Source of the DNA: Verpa conica
Lineage: Eukaryota > Ascomycota > Pezizomycetes > Pezizales > Morchellaceae
DNA: 64,000 bases
Direction: 5' to 3'
NCBI GenBank assembly: GCA_033030425.1
Contig: JAUFSD010000009.1
Location: forward strand, 1,736,001 to 1,800,000
The notes under the pieces are model-generated. The model was not told where the DNA came from and ran no database searches. It saw only the letters and a program-made list of their open reading frames with translations. Both the position numbers and the translations under genes were made by a program. Below are positions 34,562-46,685 of the stretch, one piece after another. The first letter of the stretch is position 1. Each line of letters opens with the position of its first letter.

Positions 34562-35817
34562 TGTAACGGGGGCACTCCCAGGGGAGTACTGCCGTACCAA
34601 AAAAAACCAACAACCTCCCTTTCTGACGAGAAGCTTCAGCAGCGAGGCTTAGAACCGCTCGTCAACACGGAAGGTCGACAGTCCCTAGGTAAAACAGGAA
34701 TAAGGATTTAATGGATAGATAACTAAAGACTTTAAAAGGCTCTGCTTCCCAGGGGAAGACAAACGTCTTTAGCAAAGAGTATGAGGGTCTCTGAACAACG
34801 GTTGTTCGTTGACTAGCAAGAATGATTGTCCTGGGGGAAGGATGGGTTTAAGCTATGTTTTTGATTGCGAGCAGGCTGCCAAGGAGCGGGGGAACAATTC
34901 CTCCGCGCTTGGAAATCAACTGAGTCTAGAGCGCCCCTAAGAACTAGCGGGGTCGATAGACTAGCGACTAAAAAGCGTTGGTTACTAAAAGCTCTGTAAC
35001 TATTGCTAAAATGGTCCGATTTCAAATCCGATTGCACTTATGGATTCGCAGCACTGTCCCCCATATACCCTCCGAGTTTGGTTCGGTTGGACGAATTTTC
35101 CTGTCGGTTTTGGGGTTATTTTTGGGGTCCAAAACTTGTCTTTTTGTTAGGGAATCGGCAACTCAGGGGGCCCCCTCTGCAAACGGCGGGTGGCACAGTG
35201 GGGCGCCTCGGGGGTGTTAGAAAACACAGAGTCCCCTAGGTAGGGTAACCCACTGATGATTCCTGCCGTTGCTTAGATTCCTTTCCCACGTTCCCAGTCC
35301 AACCTGGGAGCGTGGCGGAGAGGTAATCTTGATCCATAAGGACCTTAGGGCGACGCACAAGGCCTAGCCCCATATGGTTCGATTCGTGACGCCGCCAGGT
35401 TAATTATTATTTTTGCTGGCGGCCCTAACTAGTAAGCATAGTTTTGCTCTCGTTTCATGGCTCTCGGCCTCCCATAAGATTGGCCGTCGGCGAAGCTGTT
35501 ATTATCCCTCCTAGAGGAACAGGAGCTTAACTCTGTCCATGGAGGTAACTGCTTCAGTCTCATTGCGCTAGTATCTCCCGTAGCTATAAGCTACAGACGC
35601 ATTACTCTGGTCTCTGTCGCATACCGACGACGGTGAGCCCCATTTCCGTCACAGGAGGCTCGCGTTTCACAGGGATCGGGCTATCATAGTAATGACTTTC
35701 CTTAGTATCTATTGACCGGAATAGGATAGCTAGTCCTATGCCTCAAGGGAGATCCTTAGGTGTCTCTATATGGAGAGGTACTTTGAGACTAGTCATGACG
35801 ATGGTTAAATCGTCACA
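34562..35817. mobile_element. Solo LTR B (1256 bp) with GGGGG target duplication
   Basis: Starts TGTAACGGGGGC and ends AATCGTCACA, flanked by ggggg on both sides (34557-34561, 35818-35822). It has the same sequence family as LTR A. Its own target duplication argues that it arose separately rather than as the second LTR of one element. The G-run makes this duplication less decisive than that of LTR A. Confidence 0.82.
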
Positions 35818-37457
35818 GGGGGTGGACATGGTGTGGTGCGATGAAGTGGGTGTGGTGTGGTGTGTTCAGGGACTTAGAGAATTTTGGCGAAGTCCCTGGA
35901 GGAATAGGGGTAGGGTTAGGGGTATTCAAGCAGGGTTAGGTGTATCCAAGCAGGGTTAGGGTTGGCGGAACAGCCTCCAAAACCTCGCTTGTTTTTCTGA
36001 AGAGAACAGTAGTTAATAAAGACTAGTAATTTGCTGGTAGGAGGGAACAATAGTTCTCTCACAAGAAACATAATTTTTTAAGTGATACGGTTCCCGGAGC
36101 CTCTTGTGGGGCGCTCCTGATGCTGGTGACCATTGTAGGGCGCTCCTGGTACTGGCAATGGTATGGTGACGCTTGGGGTGCTGGGGATGCTTGTGACGCG
36201 GGTGACTTCCTATGATGCAACAGTTGCTACACCAATTGCGTCAGGACACGATTGCAGGTTTGCTGATGTACCATTAGAAATATGCTTTTCTATTTAGGTC
36301 TAGAATCAATGCAATCCTTCTCCCACTTTTCTGGTGGTGTTCTAAATACCCAAAGTTGGCAAGGATTCCATGACTTCTCCACACTGCATTCATCACTCCA
36401 CACCACCTCATCAGCAAAAGGCGAGAGTCCGCTCCGCTCTCCTGGAGAGCGGGGTAAGCTTTTCGCAAACCCACCATCCTGCAAGTGCTCTACGCTGCAC
36501 GTTCTCTCTAGTGTTCATCACGGGGGATTCGGTCCCTCAAACTCTTCGGGAAACCACGCCAAGAAACCGCCCCAAACCGCCTGATTCCCCGGCCGGGTCG
36601 GGTTTGCCCTTTAAAAATCCTCCATTAACCAAAATTTAACCTAATTAACTGCAGTGGCCCTAATGGGGCCCCACCAGTTATCCCCCCATTGAGGCGGTTC
36701 CTTCACCAAAAATCAGGCCCCAAACCCGGGCCGGGGCGGGTCCATTAGCCTAGCAACCGCCCGAATTGCCCCAAGACAAATACTAGTCCTTTCTGAGGGA
36801 TCTCTGGGCGGACACTAGCAGTCTGGGAGATGCCAGGAGAGCCTCAATACTAGTAGAACAAAAAGTTGCGTCTAGAAGAGTCTCAATTCTCAATTCTCAA
36901 TTCTCTATTCTCTATTCTCTATTCTCTATGTTCTATCTAATCTATATACAAGAATGTGCGTGCTTTGCTGCCCCCCTGCCTGCCTGCCTGCCTGCTTGCC
37001 TGCTTGCTGCCGCTGTTGCACTCGAAGGCAGCTCGACGTCCAGTCAACAAGTCGGACACGGAGTGTTTGTACCGGGACAGGTAGGTTGTTTGCTTGGTGG
37101 CCCGGAGGCTGCTGAAGGCTTGCTGGGGGTCCTGCTGTAGCTGTCGCGCTGGGGATCTTCTGGGGGTCACATTGACGCGTCAGACATAAGGTGTTCATAC
37201 CGGTACGGCCGCTGGGGGGGGGCTACTGCTGGCGGTGCTATAAGGCTCTGTTCTCAATAGTTAGCATAGGTTCATAGAGTGGTAGCGAGTGGGGGGAGGA
37301 AGCTGAAGGGAGAGAAGTTGCAGGGCGCATTAATGTGGTACGGCCGGGTAACACCAGCACCTCTCCAGGAGACTGGGGGCGATGATCCCTTGCCCGAGTG
37401 GAGAATGGTTACTCCAGTCTTCAGGAGAGCGGGGCGAACCATCTACGGCGGTATGTA

Positions 37458-38015
37458 GCTACAAAGGTCCAATCTGCAGATTTTGCAGATTTCGCAGATT
37501 TAGGGGTGGCAACGCCCAGGGCTAAAACACCCAACTAAAATAAAAGTTTGCTTAAAGATATTCAGAGAGGACTGTTATTAGGTCAATATCAAGTGAAATA
37601 TTGAAATATTTAATTCTTTTTAAGGAAGGAAGAGGGTAAGTTTTATTTAGTGGGGCTATTTAGGTGGGTTATTTTTATTTATTAGTTTTGCAGTAGTTAT
37701 GTTATGTATACTGGTTGCCAGTGTGAAGGTTGCAAAAGATCGCTTATTTGGCACTTTGTGGTTGCTAACAGGAGTGCTGCTGGCTGCACCTTTTCCTCTC
37801 ATGTTAGCTGCAAACTTTTGCTTTAATCTTCACCAGTACAGCTCTGCCTGAGAAAATAACTAAATATTTAAAAATCTCGCTTATTATCAATCTAATAACA
37901 GACCTCTCTGAATATTTTTAAGTGAACTTTTATTTTAGTTGGGTGTTTTAGCCCTGGGTGTTGCCACCCCTAAATCTACAAAATCTGCGAAATCTGCGGA
38001 TTGGACCTTTGTAGC
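37458..38015. mobile_element. Long palindromic TA-flanked element with about 160-bp inverted arms
   Basis: The left arm (gctacaaaggtccaatctgc to about 37615) is matched inversely from about 37855 to 38015, with scattered changes; TA flanks both ends. The arms contain cagatttcgcagattt-type words. The middle (37620-37850) is non-coding. It resembles a fold-back or long-TIR mariner-type MITE. Confidence 0.75.
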
Positions 38016-38234
38016 TATGGTGCATGCGATCTTAAAGGTAACAAAATACTGATGCCTGTGGAACACCCCCTTAGAAGCAACAGATTAATAAACCAAAAAA
38101 TAAGTAGCTTTCTATGGTACTAATAAAGCTCTATCTATATTCATTAGGTTATTGGAATAGTTTTTGTGAAGTTATGTTAGTATGAGTATGATTTAAAGAT
38201 TGCCAAGAGGGGCATTCCACAGAATACACAAGGG

Positions 38235-38413
38235 TGACCAGATACGCACATTTGTGCTAAACCCATAATTTCACTTTAAGAGTTGATAATAATATTATAA
38301 AATCTGCTATATATTACCCCAAGTGGTCTAGAAAGTACCCCTACAGAAGGCTTGTCTCTAATATATTTATTTGTGATATTATAAAAGAAAAGCGAGATTA
38401 GCGTATCTGGTCA
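38235..38413. mobile_element. Small inverted-repeat element
   Basis: Ends TGACCAGATACGC and its exact inverse GCGTATCTGGTCA lie 179 bp apart around AT-rich non-coding sequence. No target duplication is clear. Confidence 0.5.
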
Positions 38414-38471
38414 TGATAGGGTATTTTATGGAACGTTCCACTTCCCCTTTTTTACACCCAAAACTAGTCCC

Positions 38472-38590
38472 CTATAACTTTACAACCACAGCTATTATGA
38501 CCAAACAAAAAGATATAGAGCTTCACTAGTATCATAAAAGGCTCCATATCTTTTTATCAAGTGATGGTTGTTGTGGTTGTGAAGTTATAA
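38472..38590. repeat. Hairpin-type repeat, related to 43340-43445
   Basis: The two halves (ctataactttacaaccaca ... aaaagatat) form an imperfect palindrome. The loop (gagcttcactag...cataaaaggctcc) has a diverged relative at about 43380-43415 (gagtttcattgagcctataa). Confidence 0.55.
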
Positions 38591-39325
38591 GAACTTGAAA
38601 ATCGTGTCACTTTTATGACCTCATGCACCATACGTGCCGCCGTAACCATCTTTGCCCAGGCGACAAAAATCACCCGGAGACTTTTTTTTTTTTGCTGATG
38701 TGGGCCAATAATATATTACTATCTCTACAGTTACATAGCTCAGAATAGACTCTTTAGGGTATGAATTATTAAATTAGGGACTGTCCTCATAGGGATTATA
38801 TACCTTGTAACCTAAACATATTAAATAAACTTGGGATCTGAGGGATTATGAAATAGTTTTTAGGGACCATTTCTATTGGTAGGAACACCAAAAACACAAA
38901 ACTATTATTGCAAGATACCTATGACTTTTCTATAGTAGGAGAAAATAAACCCTAAGTTCATGGTTGTGTTTTGTGGGATACCAACATGGGTTAGTTGCCA
39001 TGCGGATGACCGGGTTTTTTTGTCCCCCTACAATACCTATAACTATAACTGTTGAACCGTCTTATTTGAAGCTTACCGTGGGGGTGTCAGTTTCTACATA
39101 TCAATAGGCAAGGAGATTTCCTGGCGCGGGGCAGATGGGGTAGTGAATACTGTAGTATTTACCTCTAAATAGCGGTTAGCAGATATGAATATAGTGGTGA
39201 TGGGGGATATTAGCAAGATCTCAAGTTTACGCTAGGTACATAGCTCTGGGCCACCTGGCAAGTGGAGTACACCCGACGGACTTCGCATCTCGGACAGAGA
39301 TTGACTTGGTCCGGCCCATTTAATG

Positions 39326-39410
39326 ATATGGGCCAGTCCAACCCTCTTTAGGTGGCCCGGGCTTGTTTTTGCGATAGTAATATGTTATCTGGTCCGGTCC
39401 GGGCCAGGGC
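39326..39410 (+). repeat. GC-rich dispersed repeat, matches 25666-25754 inverted
   Basis: The stretch carries ccaaccctctttaggtggcc and gttatctggtccggtccggg, in the same order as the reverse complement of 25666-25754. Confidence 0.6.
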
Positions 39411-40542
39411 AACTTTTTGACCGGGTCAGCCCAAGTCAACTTCTGATCTTGGAGTGTTGCGACTTTGCTTAGCGCCTGTCACACAGGCGCAGTTCCAAGG
39501 GCCTCCTGAGGGTGTCAGGAGACGTTTGGTACGCTGGATATGTCGTCAGGAGTCACGATCTAAATTCCCTGAATTTTATGTACTTTTTTATGTAGATATC
39601 TACTCTATGCACATATCATTCTCTCATTGCTGCCATAAAGCTACCTGCCTGTCTGCCTGACTGCTCTTGTCACTCTCCTAGTCATAACGAAATATCAGAC
39701 ACCTAGTGTTTGCCCTGCTCCAGGCGGATTGTTCGCTCTAGAATAGGGAACCTACCTCTCTGTCTGGCTGGCTGCGTGTTGCTCCGGAGTCCTATTGAGG
39801 CCCAGCTGACATCTCGGTAGTCTCGCCTTGGGGTGGTTTCTACACTCACAGAACCTTCCTAAGCCGGGTCCGAGGCCTGGTTTTTGGCGGAGAAACTACC
39901 ATAATAGAAAGATAACTGACGAGGCCTCCGCAGTTAATTTTGTTGGTACGGGGCAAGATGTTTTATATCTAAAGGCATAATGGAAATGGTATGAAAAGAA
40001 ACTTGGGTTACAGTAGTGTAGATGACAAAACCCCAGAGCGATTGAGCTCCAGTTCTACCGTGGTTTAATTACATTACTATTGTTTTAGAGCACTCTAAGG
40101 ATTAAATAATCTCACTAGAATCGCTTAGGGTATATGTTTCGTTGAATAACTTGCCCCATAGAAGTTCATAAAGATACTTGGTCTCTCCTTTGCATTTCCG
40201 GATATACAGTAGAGTACTGGTGTAGTTTATAGTGACTAATGAATCGATTAAGCTAATTGACTTCATATGGTATTGGACGTTATGTAGGGTATAGATGTAG
40301 CGTACTCTAGGAGTGCCGTGTACATATAGTTACAAGTAGTTGTGCCTCGTAGCACGTAGTGCTACGCGGGACAGGTTTAGTGGCTTCCTTCAACGCATGC
40401 CCAGCCACAGAGTCTCAAACATATCCCAGAGCCTTAATTCTTAGCGAGGCGGCCATCTCACGCGTCACGTATCTATTAAGGCTAATGGCACAGGCTGTGA
40501 CTCACAAGCCCGACGAGGTGTACTCGTAGTCTTCAAGCGTTT

Positions 40543-40757
40543 CCGGAATACGGTAACAGGGAGCGCCATCTCTTACCTACTATCACATTATATCTTCAAG
40601 GTGCAATGCGCCTCATGGGTGTTTTGCCTCGAATCTAAGCCCAGCTATTTGCTGGATTTTGTGCTGCCGAGAAATAGGTTCTGGAATAGGCCAACGACAT
40701 AGGCTTACAAAAGTGACCCGTAGGAAAGACATGGCGCTCCCAGTTGCCGTATTGCGG
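40543..40757. mobile_element. Inverted-repeat element (about 215 bp)
   Basis: The arms 40543-40577 (ccggaatacggtaacaggga, then gcgccatctcttacc) and 40723-40757 are inverse with five or so mismatches. Outer limits and target duplication were not resolved. Confidence 0.6.
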
Positions 40758-41578
40758 ACAAATAATCCGTAGCCCTGCTGACTCAGCTTTCTCCCTCACT
40801 ACCACTAACGTGTTGACCGGGGAGCGAGGCAACAAAAACCCACCCAAAATCGCCCAACTAACAGCACAGAACATTACCAAAAAAATTGAGAATATTCTTA
40901 CAAAACTTTATATAATATTTTATTACTCTAAGTTACCTCTAATTAAAATAAGACTAATATTTAGACATTTTTAGCCAGAGTATTGTGAAATATATAAAAC
41001 TCTACACTTTATCCATAGAAAAGTTTATATGGGGATAATGTATACACCTTTACCTCCACATAAGCTTAATATTATCCTTCATGGTTAAATACTCTAAATC
41101 CTGTAGAGAATTTAAATAGATACCTATATTTCAGTAACTTTTCTGTATTAATTTTGTAGTGAGAACTGTAGAGATATATTCTTCATCTCTTCATACAAAT
41201 TCGCCAAATTGGGTGGTGTGGTTGTCGCCTCGCTTCCCAGTCCTCCTCGCTTCCCGGTCAACTACGTTACAATCATCCACACAAAATGCCCTACGCTGCC
41301 CCCTACCACTGCACCCATAGAGCTCGCAACTTTTGTATCTCTCCCGGTCCGCAGTGCTGCTCCTGTACTGACAGGAGGCCGCGTTTCCCCTTGTCAAATC
41401 GGTCCCAGCCACGATGGCAGTGCGTCTTCCTTCCGATTAGTCTCATTCAAGAACTAACAAATGGACCATTAATACATTAGTGGATACTGCCGTGGCTGCC
41501 GCGGTAAGAACCCTATCTCACTTCTTCCAGCCGTGCAGCACTAATAGGTGTCCCGGGGTAGATTTCTGGGAGGAAGAG

Positions 41579-42391
41579 ATGGCTCCCGAGAGAGGTCCCA
41601 TTCCTCGGCAGAGGAGGAGAACAGATACAAGGGTCATGTCCATCTCCGCACGGTCCCAGGAAAGCTCAGGGGACCCAGTACCACGTATGGTGGGAAGTAT
41701 GTTGGAATCTGTCCCACTCGTAGAATCCCCACGTTGTTTGGTGGATCAAGCAGTTATCCACATCAGACCAGTAAGGCGGACAGCGGATATCGTAGCACCA
41801 GCAAGGCAGGCTGCAATACCAACATGGGCGGCTACAATACCCGCGCTGCATGATCTGACACGAGGCGTCGATATTTCAAAGCTTGCGACTGAAGCTGCTA
41901 CTGCTCTAAGAGGGGTTAGTGATGGAAATCAAGAAGCGGGCTTATTAATGGTTGAGGCGGCATTTGAGAAAATAGTATTGGTCCACCGGGTGGTGCGCGG
42001 ATATGTTGCCAAGATGAACGGGAGTGTGGGGGTATGTTTACTCCTCACTAGCACTATAGGTGTGTATCAATTTGAGGGTACGTGTTGACTTTATGACACA
42101 GGGCGGTGCGGTCATAAGGGGTGATGATTCGATTTGCACTATCTGTTTTACTGAAGTGGCGGATATGGTTATTGTGCCGTGCCATCATCTAGCAATTTGT
42201 ACGGTGCGTTATGCTTCCAGGGGTACTCAGGTGGTGTAGAGATAAATTGATGAGTTGGTGGGCAGACGTGTTGCGGAGTGATGGAGGCAATGGGCACTGG
42301 TCTGAGGCAGCAACGTTGTCCAGTTTGCCGGGGAGTCATTGAGGAAAGGGTAGGTTCTTACTCGGAGAGTAATGCTGTATCAGGGCTATAG
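41579..42391 (+). CDS. RING-finger protein 2
   Basis: Three exons, 41579-42031, 42102-42203 and 42266-42391, join in phase 0 to give 226 residues. The first exon has a basic low-complexity start (MAPERGPIPRQRRR) and a helical region (DISKLATEAATALRG...EAAFEKIVLVHRVV). The RING reads CTIC, then PCHHLAICTTCC, then CPVCRGVIEER, and the protein ends soon after. The intron after AICT is at the same place and phase as the intron in RING protein 1, which supports common descent. E3 ubiquitin ligase activity is inferred from the fold only. The ATG at 41579 was chosen because the longer open frame from 41480 lacks an ATG; an upstream exon is possible. Confidence 0.8.
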
Positions 42392-44054
42392 CTAATGCGG
42401 ATGATGCAGATACCGATTTTAAGGTGTTGATAGAATGGCACACGAGTAGTTATAGTATCTAAATTACAGACGATTACTATTATATGTGTTTTCGGATGTC
42501 AAGAGGGTCGTAGGTAGCACACGGGTACTCTACTTATAGTTTCAAGGACTGTGTTATACTTATTTTTTTCTTGGTGTGTATGAAGAGAAGGCACCATAGT
42601 CTAAACTAATAGACTACGATTCTCTTTTCTTATATTATCCTTTGCCAAGTTAGACCATGAAAGGAGCTCTACAGTGAGGGATTCAAACAAAACTTTCCCG
42701 GGGATGCAAGTGGTCACTTTATCTTTATATCACATTCAACTGTGTCATTGAGGTCATTGGCGGATACTGGGACTAAATTATAGCTCTTACTGGGCTCCGT
42801 CGACCGCATAAGCCCAAATCTTAAGCTCTGGTTATTCAGGCGAGCAGTTTCAAACCAAAGAGGGTACCCCCGACAATCTTTATAATAGTCTTTACACCAG
42901 TAGACTTACCTCAGCTACATTTACTAGTAGACAAGTAGATGAACCTACAAAATCACCATCAGCTAATAGACCCTTATGAGCGGGCGTTGGCCCTAACCCT
43001 CATGAACAGAACATATGGATGAATTGTGTTGATTAAGAGTGAACATCTATGGAGCTATATGTAAACTATGGCTAGTGTGGTTCTTGAGGCTCAACTAGTT
43101 AGCTGTGCCACAGTGTGGAACAGAGGCCATACCAAATACTAACAATCTGGACTATGTAAAAATAAAGTTAATCCCATCAGCTCAGCTGTTTATCTGGGAC
43201 TAATACAGTAAATAATTGCAATAGAGCTTACCTCTAGTGTATTTATTGTTACTGGCTATCTTGTGAGTATTATCGATCAGGTACTAAGCATTTCTAGAAA
43301 TAGTTCAATATTGTACTTTTTACAGCAAAAAATGAAATTTTATTCCACAACCACACATACCCAAATTTAATTAAAGGGTATGGAGTTTCATTGAGCCTAT
43401 AAAAGGTCACATATCCTTTTGTCAGTAATTAGATTAGTTATGAGAACCAGAACACCGCCCTAAATACTGTAACACGTTTAAGACTGCGCGCACCATATAT
43501 CTATAATCTGTTTTCAGTATATACGATTCCTGCGGGCCTAGACATCCCCATAGATTGGAGAAGTAAGGAAATAGAAATACTAGTCCAATTGATCTTTCTG
43601 TTTACTCATAAGTAGATGTTTAAGCAAGTCATTTACAATCTAGGTTGCCTGAAGTGAGGGGTCAGAAATGCGACTCGTGTATTTGACGATCATCAAGTCC
43701 AAGGTGGCTACAGCCCAGTTCTCTCCAAAAAGAAAATCGCCGGGACCGAGACCTCTAGTTCTTGAGCGCGGTTTCAGGCCCAGTCATGCCCCCATCACAG
43801 TGTTCTCAACAGTATGAACCGTTGTAAGTTTTGGACCGTATCACACCAACTGTCCCAGTATCATTTAGGAGTTATAGTGAACTGTACCAACCATATAAGA
43901 GCGAATTGCTACAGTTTAGAATCAGTAAAACCACTTTATATTGATGACTAAAGATATTAAAAGAGATAGAGGAAATAGATATGCTTTGGAAATGAGATTA
44001 CAAGGTAAAAAGGAACTATAGCAAGAATAATAGTAGAGCTAGTAAAAAACAATA
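42392..44054. other. Intergenic region
   Basis: No gene is recognised. A diverged relative of the 38472-38590 hairpin lies at about 43340-43445. The right end is the 3' flank of the hAT transposase; I could not find a matching terminal inverted repeat here. Confidence 0.5.
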
Positions 44055-46489
44055 TCACTCCTGGGCACCGCCCCAGGACTTTAAACATTCTAATGCTTCA
44101 ATAGTTTCATCAGCAAGCCTATTTCTTCGAGCAGTAATAGTCTGTTTAGCGCCACTGAATAACCTTTCAGGCTCTGCAGACATGGCAGGGATAGACAAAA
44201 TATCCAGAGCCATTTTAGAAAGATTAGGAAATACTGTTCTTGCTCTCGCCTCCATCCAATAACCTCGAGGATCTGTAGCATCTGGCTCTGGTGCAGTAGC
44301 ACAGTATTGTGTATACTCATCAATTCCAGTAGCGGCAGCATTATAATCAAGCTGACACCAAAGGTCAAAGTCTGTTCTGACGCTGGCAGTAGTACTAGGA
44401 AGTGGATTACCAAGTACCTGGTAGCCAGAAATAGATACCTTATATCTACATTCCCAGTATTGTTGTACATGCTGCCGTGCCTGCAGTACCTGCTCTTCAG
44501 TCCATCGATCCTGAAAGTATTGCCACTTCCATGCTGGATTTAATACCACTGCTGCCAGGTATGCTGGTGACGTACTAGCTATATTGAAGTACTTCTCAAG
44601 CTTTCGCATGCCAGCAAGTATCATTGAGTGAAGAATAGGGTTATCGATATGTTTCTCTAATGATACCTGGTAGTGAGAAAGAAGGAAATCGATAGATGGA
44701 AGTACATGAGTAAGGGTGGAGTTGCGTGCTTCAGTGGCCAATGTAGCACGTTTGAATGGAGCCAGGAAATCGAATATTTGTTGTAGAAGACTCCAATCTT
44801 CTCGTGAGAGTCGATCTCTATCCAGAGAATGATGGTAGGCATGCGAATCGAGTGCTTCATGTACTGTAGGCCGTAAAATGCTTTCGATTAGATCATGCCA
44901 GGAGTTCCAGCGTGTATCATTGTCTCGATAAGGAATAAGTCCACCACTGCGCCGTTTAAACTCTTCCTGACGTTGAGGACTGTGCCTGACATGAACTATA
45001 AGGTTATGTGCTTTGCCCAAAGGCCCAAAACGGCGCCAGTCCTCTAACTGATTCTCTGACATATTGTCAGCTCCGCTCAGCCCATCAATATCCGTATCCC
45101 CAAATAGAAATGCTTTGACAGAAAGGTTAATGATATGACCATTGCATCTCAACCGCTTTTCCGAGTCATTCCATGGAATCCCCAAGTCTTCTAAATATGT
45201 AGAAATCTCTTGACACATGGTATTATTGTTTGAAGCATTATCCATCATTCCATACCCAAGTTTGGGTAAAATTCTATATGATTCAAACACATCAATCATG
45301 ACTGCAGCCATATTTTCTCCTGTGTGTGCTCCAACAACACCCTTTAACGCCAGTACAGAGTGTCTTAAACGGCCATCTTCATCCATGTAGTGTGCAATAA
45401 TACCCAACAGCGCCAGATTGTTGGGTGATTTCCACATATCAACAGTGAAATGGATAGAAGAGAGTGAGTTCTGCAGGCGAAGAGAGATGATCTCTTTTTG
45501 GACAGTATAGGTACGCATTACCCAAGCTTTAATAGTATTGGCAGATGACGGTAGAAGGTCTAACGCTGGCTTTGAAATATACTGAATAAGAGACTGGAAA
45601 GACGGCGAAGTAATAAGAGAGAGTGCCAGATTTTTGGAAGCAATCAAGCGAACCTATTAATATTAGTATTGGATAAATATAAAGATAGAAAATACTTACA
45701 AGCAAGTCAGCAAGGACGCTGCCATCTAACTTTGATTCTATCTCTTCTTTTTCCTTATTTTTAAGTTGCTGCACTCTTACTTCTGCAGCTCGTTCCATTG
45801 CCTGGCGTATTGTGTGTTCACTCCGCTGGAGGCGTTGTTCTTTCCGTCCCAAAGCTTCTGTTATCTGATGTACTCGCTGTAAATGATCTGATCGCACTCT
45901 ACTTCCACTAGTAACCAAGTATCTTTTTGCCTTTCTTCTATTTGAACAGTGTGCGCACTGCCAATAGCTACATTCACTGTAAGCATCCTACTTATCAATT
46001 ACACATGAGTAGTACTTACTAGTTTCCTTTCACCAATATTTTACGCCCATGAAGTAAATCACCATCTCGCCATGTCCATGAAGTAGTAATTCGTGTTCTG
46101 GCGTGTTTCTGTATCCTTCTCTTCTTGCCAATATCCTCCACTCGTATCCCAGCTATTTCTTCAGTCTCTTCCTGGTTTGCTTCAAACTCTTCTTCACCAT
46201 TCTGACTGCTCATCTCATAGTCACAGTCTCTCTCGCTAAAGTCTACTTCAGTAGGTGACGTAGGTATAGAGGATACATCATCAGACATTAGTGAAGTATT
46301 GATAGCCTGTGATTGTCGGACATGTATAACAGTATGTAAAGTGTCTTCAGTTACAGCACTGTAAAGCGTAGGTGGAGAGGATGGTGGCGCTTGAGAGAAA
46401 CTAGAGCGTGTTTGCTCTGTATTTGGCGTATGGGTATCTGTAATTAGGATTAGATTAATAGTTAAAGCTATCAGAGAAGTATTTGTCAC
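44055..46489 (-). CDS. hAT-superfamily transposase with BED-type zinc finger
   Basis: Three exons, 46489-46020, 45976-45700 and 45653-44055, join in frame to 781 residues; introns are 43 and 46 bp. The N-terminus is Ser/Thr-rich and acidic. A zinc-finger segment across the first intron (YWQCAHCSN...SDHLQRVH) fits a BED finger for DNA binding. The catalytic RNase H-like core has SIHFTVDMWKSPNNLALLGI and GYGMMDNASNNNTM, and the LRCNGHIINLSVKAF motif typical of Restless/Tol-like hATs follows. The C-terminus has the hAT dimerisation block (DILSIPAMSAEPERLFSGAK and ITARRNRL). No stop or frameshift is seen, so the protein could be functional. The start is uncertain; ATG at 46288 is an alternative. 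Confidence 0.9.
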
Positions 46490-46685
46490 CTTTAAGCGTC
46501 TCCATTTGTGCTAAGTCTTACAAGTAAAGGAGTAGAAAGCAAGCGTAGTTTGAGTATTAAAATAAAGCTTGAAAGATAAAATAAAAGAAGTACTGATGCG
46601 AAGTATAGAGATAGGTAAATCGAGAGTACTTATACTGGCAGTGAGTGAGAATATCTGGCGTGAGGAGGAGATTGCTGGCCTAGAA

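Larger units (their letters stand above)
32073..36268. mobile_element. TA-flanked element carrying a minisatellite and two solo LTRs
   Basis: The left end CATCAGCAAACCTGCAA is exactly inverted at the right end (36252-36268). TA borders both ends (32071-32072, 36269-36270), and the element interrupts the mariner relic. Without the two solo LTRs and their target copies it is about 1.67 kb. The interior is low in complexity (gcgtcagg/cctgacgc words, minisatellite, G-rich tract) and has no recognisable transposase. Confidence 0.78.
30597..36420 (-). pseudogene. Tc1/mariner transposase relic in three pieces
   Basis: Read on the minus strand, three pieces of one DDE transposase are in order. At about 36420-36290: VWSDECSVEK...WVFRTPPEKWEKD, with the first catalytic Asp. 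At 32055-31845: HLIVKSVNKHVYLQLL...ARFMQDNTPIHK, with the second Asp. At 30830-30605: YSLDLNPIEHVWVELKKRLQ, with the third acidic position. The first gap is the TA-flanked element 32073-36268, the second is the solo LTR 30831-31839. Removing the LTR with one target copy joins the pieces in frame. The N-terminal DNA-binding part is not visible, and stops occur near the 36.27-kb break. Confidence 0.85.
36421..41578. other. Gene-free, repeat-rich region
   Basis: It holds a GGGCC-rich stretch (36590-36770), a ctgcctgc/ctgcttgc tetranucleotide tract (36968-37010), a large palindromic element (37458-38015), smaller inverted repeats and the 39326-39410 repeat. The GC-rich frames just before 41579 (41209-41480) might be an upstream exon or leader of RING gene 2, but I cannot show it. 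Confidence 0.5.

Noticed and set aside
32634..35817. A complete LTR retrotransposon formed by the two 1.26-kb repeats
   Set aside because: Each LTR has its own 5-bp target duplication, and the 670 bp between them is minisatellite with no gag, protease or polymerase.
36926..37198. Frames with poly-Ala/Gly/Gln character
   Set aside because: They result from the ctgcctgc tetranucleotide tract and nearby low-complexity DNA.
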